Shown one piece after another: positions 1 to 5,971 of a DNA stretch of 6,396 nucleotides (its first letter is position 1; each line of letters starts with the position of its first letter). The notes under the pieces are model-generated. The model worked only from the letters and a program-made list of their open reading frames with translations. It ran no database searches and was not told the origin of the DNA. Source of the DNA: Acidilobaceae archaeon (GTDB lineage: Archaea > Thermoproteota > Thermoprotei_A > Sulfolobales > Acidilobaceae); assembly GCA_027057815.1 (NCBI GenBank), contig JALURD010000036.1, positions 1 through 6,396 of the forward strand, read 5' to 3'. Both the position numbers and the translations under genes were made by a program.

Positions 1-36
1 GGGCGGCTAGGAATGGCGGTAAAGGCTTCGCTGTAA
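1..36 (+). CDS. 3' end of an unidentified upstream gene (partial)
   Basis: The frame beginning at base 1 is open and ends with TAA at 34-36, giving a C-terminal tail GRLGMAVKASL. Its stop overlaps the ATG of the next gene as TAATG, a common arrangement for translationally coupled genes in archaeal operons. Only eleven residues are visible, so no function can be proposed, and the reading frame is inferred from this overlap rather than from homology. Confidence 0.4.
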   Translation, partial: GRLGMAVKASL

Positions 37-218
37 TGTATACGGCACACGTGTGGATGGACTACGTCTGGCTAGCCTTCCTAGCCTTCGCGGCCGGCTT
101 GTTGGCGGCCTACCTTAGACTCTATGCCATTCTAATGGTGGTATTGGCGGCTATGCTAATCTATTATGGGGTAAAAATCGGCAGGGAGTCGATGGTCCTA
201 AGGAGGCGTAGGGGCTAG
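36..218 (+). CDS. small two-helix membrane protein, unknown function
   Basis: A 60-residue protein made almost entirely of two hydrophobic segments, about residues 10-27 and 29-46, joined by a very short turn around Arg28. It ends in a basic tail containing four consecutive arginines (56-59). This is a helical hairpin whose positive tail would be expected to stay in the cytoplasm. The ATG at 36 overlaps the preceding stop (TAATG), which favours this start over the internal Met8. I do not recognise a family. The stop TAG at 216-218 lies in the CTAG that also supplies the stop of the convergent reductase gene. Coupling to the upstream gene suggests a shared operon, but that partner is mostly outside the window. 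Confidence 0.6.
   Translation: MYTAHVWMDYVWLAFLAFAAGLLAAYLRLYAILMVVLAAMLIYYGVKIGRESMVLRRRRG
173..177 (-). terminator. possible oligo-T terminator for the reductase gene
   Basis: On the minus strand a run of five T lies about 38 bases past the stop of the reductase gene, inside the convergent small membrane protein gene. Crenarchaeal transcripts often end at short T runs without a hairpin. The run is short, so this is a weak call. Confidence 0.25.
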
Positions 219-1600
219 GCCTTCCTCGGCTTCTCGCCCAGCTTCCTCATCAGGAGCCTGGCGGCTGTTATGAGGGGATCCCAGACTGGCGCCAGTGGCG
301 GGGCATAGCCTATGTCTGTGTAGAAGAGGTCCCACACCGTAGCTCCGGTTGTCAGGAGCGCGGCGACAACGTTTATCCTCCACAGCACGGTCTCGGAGGC
401 TCCTATGGCCTGCGCTCCTAGGAGTTTTCCCGTGTCCTCGTCAGCCACGACCTTTAGCTTGATTGGCACCCGCCCGGGTATGTAGTGAGCCCGGGTCCCG
501 CCTTGGAGGGAGACTGAGAACGGTTTGAAGCCTGCCTCCTTAGCCTCCTCCTCGGAAAGCCCGGTCCTAGCTACTACCAGGTCGAAGACCTTGAAGGTGC
601 TGGTTCCGACCGAGCCGGGGAATACTGCTTCCCTTCCAGCTATGTTTGACCCTGCAACGTAGCCCATCTTGTTCGCTATCTGGGCGAAAGGTCTCCAGGT
701 GCGCTTACCGGAGACCAGGTCGGTGTGCTCTACAGCGTCTCCAGCAGCGTAAACGTCCCGCAGGCTTGTTCTCATGTGCTCGTCTACCCAGATGGCTCCG
801 GTCTCGCCTATCTTTACGCCAATCCTTCTTGCCAGGTCTACGTTTGGCTCGATGCCGACGCCAACGATGAATATGTCGCCTTCTATATTACCTTTCTCCG
901 TTTCGACCGCTACGGCTTTTCCGTCTACTATCTTGAAGCCCTTAACGGGTGCATTAGTGAGAACCTCGACTCCTTTCTCCTCAAGGTGCTCCTTGATCTC
1001 TGAGGCGAACTCGGGATCAAGTACTCTCGGCGCTACCTGGCCTAGAGCCTCAATGACCGTCACCTTAAAGCCAAGGCTCGCTAAGTTCTCAGCTACCTCT
1101 AGGCCTACGTATCCTGCGCCTACTATGACCGCTCTTGCCCCGTGGCCCAACGATAATGCGTACCTACGAGCCTCCTCTGCAACATCAAGGTGGCTTAGGA
1201 CGAAGATGTTAGACGCCTCCTTGATCTCCGGGAAGAACCTGTGCGCCTTACTTTTGGCACCGGTCGCCAAGAGCAGGTAATCCCACTCTATTTCTTTCTC
1301 GCCGCCATTCTTTACATCGCGTATAACTGCCTTCCTGCCAGAGTAGTCGATGTCCACGACTTCGGTCTCAAGCAGGACTTTGATTCCACGCTTCTCCGTA
1401 AACTCTGAGAGAGGATAGTACGTGAGGTCGGATAGCCTTTTCACGACGCAGCCTAAATAGTAGGGCATCCCGCAGAGGGCAAAGCTAACCCATCTAGTTC
1501 TCTCGACGACAACCACTTCTAGGTCTTTTTTGAGGCGTTTAGCTCTCGACGCCGCCGCCATGCCGGCGGCGCCGCCTCCTACGACTAGTAGTTGAGCCAT
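215..1600 (-). CDS. CoA-disulfide reductase / NAD(P)H sulfur oxidoreductase family flavoprotein
   Basis: A 461-residue pyridine nucleotide-disulfide oxidoreductase. An N-terminal FAD-binding GGGAAG motif lies at residues 8-13. The active-site sequence SFALCGMPYYLG (39-50) has a single redox cysteine at 43, the position of the catalytic cysteine in CoA-disulfide reductases. LLLATGA (109-115) is the FAD-domain signature, GAGYVG (161-166) is the NAD(P)H Rossmann motif with Glu184 ending its second strand (suggesting NADH use), and VYAAGDA (283-289) is the second FAD motif. The rest is the dimerisation domain with a GYAPP motif near the C terminus. Length is normal for the family and no rhodanese domain is fused. 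The family reduces CoA disulfide, and in Thermococcales a member reduces elemental sulfur in a CoA-dependent way. In a sulfur-using hyperthermophile either role fits, and NADH oxidase is an alternative. The ATG is preceded by GGTGA seven bases upstream. Confidence 0.93.
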   Translation of the reverse strand: MAQLLVVGGGAAGMAAASRAKRLKKDLEVVVVERTRWVSFALCGMPYYLGCVVKRLSDLTYYPLSEFTEKRGIKVLLETEVVDIDYSGRKAVIRDVKNGGEKEIEWDYLLLATGAKSKAHRFFPEIKEASNIFVLSHLDVAEEARRYALSLGHGARAVIVGAGYVGLEVAENLASLGFKVTVIEALGQVAPRVLDPEFASEIKEHLEEKGVEVLTNAPVKGFKIVDGKAVAVETEKGNIEGDIFIVGVGIEPNVDLARRIGVKIGETGAIWVDEHMRTSLRDVYAAGDAVEHTDLVSGKRTWRPFAQIANKMGYVAGSNIAGREAVFPGSVGTSTFKVFDLVVARTGLSEEEAKEAGFKPFSVSLQGGTRAHYIPGRVPIKLKVVADEDTGKLLGAQAIGASETVLWRINVVAALLTTGATVWDLFYTDIGYAPPLAPVWDPLITAARLLMRKLGEKPRKA

Positions 1601-1607
1601 TGAAGGG

Positions 1608-1612
1608 TCACC
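1608..1612 (-). promoter_or_regulatory. ribosome binding site of the reductase gene
   Basis: On the minus strand GGTGA stands seven bases before the ATG at 1600. It matches the usual complement of the archaeal 16S rRNA 3' end and supports this start codon. Confidence 0.6.
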
Positions 1613-1633
1613 CGGGCCTTGCGGGTTAGACGG

Positions 1634-1641
1634 TATAAAAT
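1634..1641 (-). promoter_or_regulatory. TATA box of the reductase gene
   Basis: ATTTTATA on the minus strand, centred about 37 bases before the ATG. Initiation roughly 26 bases downstream would leave a leader of about ten bases, typical for crenarchaea. At that spacing the GGTGA site lies at the very 5' end of the message, so the exact start of transcription is uncertain. Confidence 0.5.
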
Positions 1642-1710
1642 AACGGTTAGGATTCGAGGGGATTATGTACGAGTTTTTTAAGCGGAGATGTAGAAGTGTT
1701 CATTGATTAG

Positions 1711-1718
1711 TTTATAAA
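1711..1718. promoter_or_regulatory. TATA-like palindrome TTTATAAA in the divergent region
   Basis: TTTATAAA is self-complementary and could serve as a TATA box on either strand. Read to the right it would start a transcript near 1741, leaving a leader of about 50-60 bases ahead of the amidohydrolase. Read to the left it would start near 1688, giving the reductase a longer leader. No choice can be made from sequence alone. Confidence 0.3.
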
Positions 1719-1728
1719 TGAAAAACGG

Positions 1729-1739
1729 GTAGGGCCTAC
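1729..1739. promoter_or_regulatory. inverted repeat GTAGG-G-CCTAC, possible operator
   Basis: A perfect 5+1+5 inverted repeat lies between two TATA-like boxes, just upstream of TTTTTAA at 1746-1752. The place suits a regulator site for the amidohydrolase, but a repeat this short can occur by chance and no matching second copy was seen. Confidence 0.18.
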
Positions 1740-1745
1740 TCATCG

Positions 1746-1752
1746 TTTTTAA
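1746..1752 (+). promoter_or_regulatory. likely TATA box of the amidohydrolase gene
   Basis: TTTTTAA is a typical crenarchaeal TATA element. Initiation about 26 bases downstream (near 1775) would give a leader of about 15 bases to the ATG at 1790 or 25 bases to the TTG at 1800. A weaker element, CTTTATC near 1758-1764, is an alternative that would put transcription start almost at 1790. Confidence 0.4.
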
Positions 1753-1799
1753 GCTCTCTTTATCCGTGTATATCCACAAGGGGCGGGGAATGCAGAGAG

Positions 1800-2999
1800 T
1801 TGGGCTTGCTAGAGGCCGACCAGGCAATAATTTATGGCAGGATAGTCGAGAACCTTAGACTGCCCTCTCCTGTAGATGCCTACTTCAAGACCATAATCCT
1901 CCCAGGTTTCAGTGATGCGCACGCGCATCCCCAGGTAGTTGATGGAGGCGTCGTTGGCGGCCCTTGGAGGAATTCATATGAGTGGATTGAGAGCAGGCGT
2001 CTCGCAGTTGACGAGGCAGCCATTAGGAGCGACTTGGATTTGGCCTCCCGGCTCACTGTAGCTGTGCTGAAGAGGGCTCTCCTGGAGGGTACAACGCTTA
2101 TCGCGCTTACTGGAGCACTCGAGGCTAACATAAGAGCGTTCCTCATGTTAAAGGTCAGGCCGAGGGTAGTTTTCTTACCAACGGTGATGTCGAAGAAAGG
2201 CTGGCCAAGCCTGGGTCAGGCCTTAGAGGCTGCTAGAAGGGTTTCCATGTTCCTAGACGACGGCTCGGCGCGGGTCGGCGTATTCCTCCATAGCATCAAG
2301 TATGCGGGTAGTGATGCAGTGAGGGAAGCGTTAGTCTCAGCCGCGTCGAAAGGATTCATTGTGGGCATGCACCTGAGCGAGGGGGTCCCTGAATCTGGTA
2401 GGTTAAAGGTTATCCTGAAAGGCCAGAAGGTGCCGGGTAGGGTTGTAGCTGTGCATTGCATAAGTGATGACCCGCAGGGTTTAGGGCTTAGATGCGCTGC
2501 CTGCCCTGCGACAAATCTAATACTTTACAGGAGAACGAGGAAGACACTCAAGGGGATCACAAGCTTCGGGAGCGACTGGCCCCTACTTATAGGTACAGTG
2601 CCTAGACACTTGGGCATTATAAAGGGTGTTTGGCGCCGTCGCCTAGAGGAGATACTAGCGAAAGCCACGCTAGGCGGCTATAGAGACTACGGCATGCCAT
2701 ACAGCGGCGATCTCGTAGCCTTTGACGTGAGTCTAGAAAAAGTTCTCGAAGGCTCCGCTCTACCCAGGCTAGTCATGGTTGGATGGAACGTCGTAGTGAA
2801 TGAGGGCGAGCTTCTGGATGGCGAGAGCTATAGTGACGTATTGAAGGAGATAAGGAACCTAGTGTTCGAGGCCTTAGAGAAGCATCCCTCAGGCGAGAGA
2901 GTGGGCGACCCATTAGCCGAAGCGGAGGCCGCCCTCCACGATGCTCTCTTGGCCAGACATCAAGGCGGGATAGCCGCCTCTCTGAGCAGCCTCAGCTAG
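1800..2999 (+). CDS. amidohydrolase superfamily protein (ATZ/TRZ/deaminase-like)
   Basis: A 399-residue metal-dependent hydrolase with a TIM-barrel layout. The metal ligands read in order: DAHAH (39-43, ligands His41 and His43), MHLSEG (His191), AVHC (His219) and FGSDWP (Asp259). No carboxylated-lysine position is evident, so the pattern fits the mononuclear ATZ/TRZ, cytosine or guanine deaminase-like branch. CPATNL (235-240) resembles the CPxSN segment of that branch. The N-terminal strands (ADQAIIYGRIVEN) and a late segment (VAFDVSLEKV, then VMVGWNVVVNEGELL) form the usual flanking beta sandwich. The substrate cannot be told. The first in-frame start is TTG at 1800. An ATG at 1790 with AGGGG six bases upstream is out of frame, so the true N terminus is uncertain. 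The last 28 codons overlap a convergent gene. Confidence 0.85.
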   Translation: MGLLEADQAIIYGRIVENLRLPSPVDAYFKTIILPGFSDAHAHPQVVDGGVVGGPWRNSYEWIESRRLAVDEAAIRSDLDLASRLTVAVLKRALLEGTTLIALTGALEANIRAFLMLKVRPRVVFLPTVMSKKGWPSLGQALEAARRVSMFLDDGSARVGVFLHSIKYAGSDAVREALVSAASKGFIVGMHLSEGVPESGRLKVILKGQKVPGRVVAVHCISDDPQGLGLRCAACPATNLILYRRTRKTLKGITSFGSDWPLLIGTVPRHLGIIKGVWRRRLEEILAKATLGGYRDYGMPYSGDLVAFDVSLEKVLEGSALPRLVMVGWNVVVNEGELLDGESYSDVLKEIRNLVFEALEKHPSGERVGDPLAEAEAALHDALLARHQGGIAASLSSLS

Positions 3000-3269
3000 G
3001 GCTCTTACGATGGTAAGCATCTCGGAGCATCGCCCCTCAACTGATACCTTAACTTTAGGTGTAATCACGCCTAGGCCAGCCTGCTCTAAGGTGGCGTAAG
3101 CCTTGACGAGAGAGCCCTTGCAGCATGATACAACCCAGCCGTTGAAGTGCACGTTGTCGCAGCCGTTTTCAGCTAGGGTCTTCTCTACTAATGAGATTAT
3201 ACGTAGCTCGTCGCCTGGATTCCTGCCCAGCACGAACAGTCCGACGCTGCTCAGACACGAATCCTTCAA
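2913..3269 (-). CDS. conserved-looking small protein with five cysteines, unknown function
   Basis: A 118-residue soluble protein of a family I do not recognise. The start is TTG at 3269, preceded by GGGGG at 3278-3282 at a suitable distance, and a stop lies in frame at 3282-3284, so the start is well bounded. It has five cysteines (5, 37, 49, 50, 81), including an adjacent pair in VVSCCKG. Its predicted order is strand (SSVGLFVLG), helix (20-34), strand (VHFNGWVVS), helix (53-64), strand (VKVSVEG), helix (82-95), a small alternating alpha/beta fold. The stretch 3000-3269 faces no other gene, which supports it as real coding sequence. Its last 28 codons lie opposite the end of the amidohydrolase, codon exactly against codon. 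Its partner and role are unknown, and metal or thiol chemistry is only a guess from the cysteines. Confidence 0.65.
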   Translation of the reverse strand: MKDSCLSSVGLFVLGRNPGDELRIISLVEKTLAENGCDNVHFNGWVVSCCKGSLVKAYATLEQAGLGVITPKVKVSVEGRCSEMLTIVRALAEAAQRGGYPALMSGQESIVEGGLRFG

Positions 3270-3305
3270 GGTTAATGCCCCCTAGTCTCCCCTAGCGTAG
3301 CGGGT

Positions 3306-3314
3306 GGGTATATG
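3306..3314 (-). promoter_or_regulatory. possible TATA box of the 118-residue protein gene
   Basis: CCATATACC on the minus strand is centred about 41 bases before the TTG start, which would give a leader of about 15 bases containing the GGGGG ribosome site. It covers the ATG (3312) of the divergent CitG-like gene, so TATA-binding protein here could interfere with that operon. Confidence 0.3.
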
Positions 3315-4124
3315 GTAGATGTTGGCGGCCTCAGGACAGCCTTAGCTATAACTATATCTACACCCGTCAAGCCGGGTAGCGTGCATAGATTCCTCGAAAC
3401 GGCGGAGTTCGAGAAGAGGCTGGCGGAGGCCATTCTTATCATGGATTTCATTCCCAAAGCCTACGAGAAAGGTTCTGAAGTCGCTAAAGGCAAAATATCA
3501 TCCAGAGCAGTAGGCCTAGGCTCTCAACTCTCGACGTTGTATAGGAGGATATTAGAGTACGTAGATGTTAAGCCCCTCTATGGCCTATCGGCTTCGGCGC
3601 TAGTGCTGTCGGCGGTCTCAGGCTACCTATCAGAGCAAGGCAAAAGGATTAGGGAAGGCCTTCGCCAGGCACTAACGGCGCTACTTTACAGGAGCCCAGG
3701 AGATGATACGGCAGCATTCATAGACGGGCTTGAAGCGACGGGGGCTTCGGATCTAGTTAATAGGCTTGAGGCTGAGGGTTTAACTAAAAGAGTTATAAGG
3801 TTAGAGGACATACCATTAGGTGATGTTTTCGAGAAACTCGAAACAGTTGATCCGAGTTTTTCTCTTAATGTAAGGAGCTATACGAGGGTACTGGATTTAG
3901 CCAAGGCTGCCTCGAAGGGTAAAAGCTTAGCTGCAGTGGCCCTCATAGCCTACCTGGAGGCGTTGGGAAGAGCTGGGTACAGGCTTCAAGCTACAAGCTT
4001 GAAGAAGCTTGTCGAGGCGGATAGGGAGATCAGGAAGAAGGCAAGGCTAGACGGATTGCTGGGGATATCGTATGCTGCAACAGTTTTAGTCCTAGACGAG
4101 CATCCCAATATACCGGTTGCCTAG
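3312..4124 (+). CDS. diverged CitG/MdcB-family protein (triphosphoribosyl-dephospho-CoA synthase-like)
   Basis: A 270-residue, mostly helical protein. Its N terminus has STPVKPGSVHRF (16-27), the hallmark PKPG-like segment of the CitG family, which in bacteria makes the triphosphoribosyl-dephospho-CoA precursor of the citrate and malonate lyase prosthetic group. PGDDT (129-133) sits where the family has its SxxDT-like acidic motif. Two parts look diverged compared with the family as I remember it. The NTxLG segment appears here as KPLYG (87-91). The C-terminal NPG-T-AD region is replaced by hydrophobic sequence (about 246-262) and a short tail ending in PNIPVA. No citrate lyase genes are nearby. 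The ATG at 3312 follows GGGTGGG closely, and an in-frame stop at 3273-3275 with no start between bounds the gene. It leads an operon with the rhomboid and isomerase genes. The biochemical role is uncertain. Confidence 0.72.
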   Translation: MVDVGGLRTALAITISTPVKPGSVHRFLETAEFEKRLAEAILIMDFIPKAYEKGSEVAKGKISSRAVGLGSQLSTLYRRILEYVDVKPLYGLSASALVLSAVSGYLSEQGKRIREGLRQALTALLYRSPGDDTAAFIDGLEATGASDLVNRLEAEGLTKRVIRLEDIPLGDVFEKLETVDPSFSLNVRSYTRVLDLAKAASKGKSLAAVALIAYLEALGRAGYRLQATSLKKLVEADREIRKKARLDGLLGISYAATVLVLDEHPNIPVA

Positions 4125-4126
4125 AT

Positions 4127-4133
4127 GGAGGTG
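4127..4133 (+). promoter_or_regulatory. ribosome binding site GGAGGTG for the rhomboid gene
   Basis: GGAGGTG lies just after the stop of the CitG-like gene and eleven bases before the GTG at 4145. The match is strong but the spacing is a little long. No other in-frame start is nearer, so it supports GTG at 4145. Confidence 0.5.
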
Positions 4134-4144
4134 CGACGCGAGCA

Positions 4145-4939
4145 GTGGGCATTCCAGTGGGGGATGAGACGCCTAGAACGGAGCCTGCTGTTGTCAACCT
4201 GACACTCATAGCTGTTAATGTAGCGGTATTCTTCATAGGCGTAACGGCGCCCTCTCTTCTCCTGCCGGGAGCATCCACATACGATGAAGTAGTGAATAAG
4301 CTGGGAATGGTGCCGGCAGACGTTGTAGCCGGACGAAGGCTCTACACGATAATAACTAGCATGTTCCTCCATGGAAGCCTGGCCCATCTAGCTGGCAACA
4401 TGCTTTATTTATATATTTTTGGGGACAACGTCGAAGTCATGATGGGCAGGCTCAGGTACGCCGTATTTTATCTGCTTTCAGGCCTTGGAGCAGTGCTCTT
4501 CCATATAGCCAGCATAGCATTCATGCCGAAGGAGGCATTGATGAATAGCATCTTGGAGACAGGTGTATCACCTTGGCTCATCCCGGCTATAGGCGCCTCC
4601 GGCGCAATATCCGGCGTCCTAGGAGCCTATCTCCTGCTCTTCCCTACGGCCTCCGTTAGAATAGTAACGTTCTGGGGCTTCTTCCCATTCTTCCTCAGGC
4701 TTCCAGCATTCATCTACATACTCATTTGGTTCATATATCAGCTAATCATGGGTATAACCGTGAGCCTGATCGGAGTCTCGGCAGGGATAGCTTTCTGGGC
4801 TCACGTGGGCGGCTTCCTCACGGGAATGGCTCTAACACCGCTATTCGTCGATAAAGCGAGGCTTGCACGGCTCGTGGTCATTTATGGCTATGCTCCTTAC
4901 ACTCCCCCCGTGTATTCTACTAGTAAAACTGAAAGGTAG
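4145..4939 (+). CDS. rhomboid family intramembrane serine protease
   Basis: A 264-residue membrane protein with the rhomboid core. The first helix is about 17-35. The MFLHGSLAHLAGNMLYLYIFG segment (73-93) carries the conserved His81 and Asn85 of the HxxxN motif that forms the oxyanion site. GASGAISG (150-157) gives the nucleophile Ser152 in GxSG, and AHVGGFLTG (219-227) gives the general-base His220. Further membrane segments lie at about 104-126, 144-166, 172-203 and 206-230, so six core helices with the active site inside the membrane. All catalytic positions are intact, so an active protease is expected, cutting membrane-anchored substrates near the outer face. Substrates are unknown. The gene starts 20 bases after the CitG-like stop and ends nine bases before the isomerase start, so it is co-transcribed with both. 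The start is GTG, and an out-of-frame ATG at 4125 opens a 25-codon frame over its beginning. Confidence 0.92.
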   Translation: MGIPVGDETPRTEPAVVNLTLIAVNVAVFFIGVTAPSLLLPGASTYDEVVNKLGMVPADVVAGRRLYTIITSMFLHGSLAHLAGNMLYLYIFGDNVEVMMGRLRYAVFYLLSGLGAVLFHIASIAFMPKEALMNSILETGVSPWLIPAIGASGAISGVLGAYLLLFPTASVRIVTFWGFFPFFLRLPAFIYILIWFIYQLIMGITVSLIGVSAGIAFWAHVGGFLTGMALTPLFVDKARLARLVVIYGYAPYTPPVYSTSKTER

Positions 4940-4948
4940 CTCTAAGCA

Positions 4949-5971
4949 ATGATGCATTCAGGGGATAGAGTGGGGATTAAGGAGAGCCTAGAACGGATGC
5001 TTGGAATATACCTTAGGGCGCATGACCTCCTTTGGAGACACTATAGGGTAGGCGTTGAGGCATCTACTGGCATTGAAGGAGTCTATGGTAAAGCGTGCTT
5101 CTGCGGGATGGGATCAAGTTGGTTTGCAGGGAAGATAGCAAGTATAATCCTTGAGCTACTTGGAGTCAAGGCAATAATGGAGGCCAGGAATCACTGGAAA
5201 CCACCTTCATGGATAGACGCTGGGAGCCTCCTCGTCGGCGTGAGCTATTCGGGGACTACTTGGGAGACCCTCGAATGCGTGAAGAATGCATTGAACAGCG
5301 CAGGCGCGCTGGCCGTGGTATCCTCGGGAGGCCAGTTAGCCAGCATAGCTAAGGAGCGGGGAGGCGCATGGGTTGAGCTAGAGCATGGCTTGCCACAAAG
5401 AACGAGCCTCCCCGCTATGGTGGGTGGGGTTCTAGGCGTGGCTGGGCTAAAGCTAGGTGTAGACCCTGTGGCGCTAGACGATTGGGTGAGTGATGCTTAT
5501 TCTACATTGGCTAAAGGGGATCCCAGCTGGACTGATGAACTTGCAGGCCTAATGGCTTCGTCGGACTTCATAGTTGTAGCTGGATGCGGATATATGGGAA
5601 TAGCGGCCTCGAGGTGGAGAACAGAGCTCGCCGAGAATGGTAAGCTAGCGGTTAAAAGCGAGTGGTACCCAGAATCAGGGCATAACGACTTAGTAGCATA
5701 TCAAGTCAAACCTAGCTCGAAGGCTCTATTCATAATTCTAAAAGGAGGCGAAGGCGCTTGTGGCGAGATAATGGAAGCTGTAGCTGAAATCTATAGTAGC
5801 GTTGGAAGAGTCTACACAATTGAGAGTGAAGGCTCTACACCATTAGCGTCTATCCTGAGGTCAGCCCAGCTGGCTGGTATTGTTTCAGCGAAAGCTGCCG
5901 TGTTAAGGGGCGTTGATCCACTATCAACACCCATATTAGAGAAGTATAGGAGTCTAAGATCGTCCAGGTGA
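4949..5971 (+). CDS. bifunctional phosphoglucose/phosphomannose isomerase (archaeal SIS-domain type)
   Basis: A 340-residue enzyme of two SIS domains that interconverts glucose-6-phosphate or mannose-6-phosphate with fructose-6-phosphate in the cytoplasm, serving glycolysis/gluconeogenesis and mannose supply. CGMGSSWFAG (52-61) and SYSGTTWETLE (99-109) form the phosphate-binding part of the first SIS domain. LPQRTSLP (148-155) holds the conserved Arg151. The second domain has RTELAENGK (224-232) and PESGHND (241-247). Glu229 and His245 are 16 residues apart, the same spacing as the catalytic Glu203 and His219 I recall for the Pyrobaculum enzyme. Lys332 in the C-terminal EKYRSL fits the conserved late lysine. 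It is slightly longer than the usual 300-325 residues. The ATG at 4949 has AGGT at 4934-4937, overlapping the rhomboid stop. A GTG at 4970 is a weaker alternative start. Confidence 0.93.
   Translation: MMHSGDRVGIKESLERMLGIYLRAHDLLWRHYRVGVEASTGIEGVYGKACFCGMGSSWFAGKIASIILELLGVKAIMEARNHWKPPSWIDAGSLLVGVSYSGTTWETLECVKNALNSAGALAVVSSGGQLASIAKERGGAWVELEHGLPQRTSLPAMVGGVLGVAGLKLGVDPVALDDWVSDAYSTLAKGDPSWTDELAGLMASSDFIVVAGCGYMGIAASRWRTELAENGKLAVKSEWYPESGHNDLVAYQVKPSSKALFIILKGGEGACGEIMEAVAEIYSSVGRVYTIESEGSTPLASILRSAQLAGIVSAKAAVLRGVDPLSTPILEKYRSLRSSR

Noticed and set aside
725..1280. Two plus-strand frames (725-1003 and 774-1280) opposite the reductase gene
   Set aside because: They lie entirely antisense to a gene with intact motifs, have odd composition rich in Ser, Thr and Pro, and show no ribosome sites or family motifs.
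1665..1706. Thirteen-codon frame with ATG in the divergent spacer
   Set aside because: It is too short to support, overlaps a TATA-like element and carries no sign of selection.
3984..4004. Perfect 8-base inverted repeat CTTCAAGC/GCTTGAAG with a five-base loop
   Set aside because: It is inside the CitG-like coding sequence, explained by the codons for LQATSLKK. One such repeat is expected by chance in a window of this size.
4121..4387. Minus-strand frames opposite the start of the rhomboid gene
   Set aside because: They are antisense shadows of a confidently identified gene, with low-quality composition.
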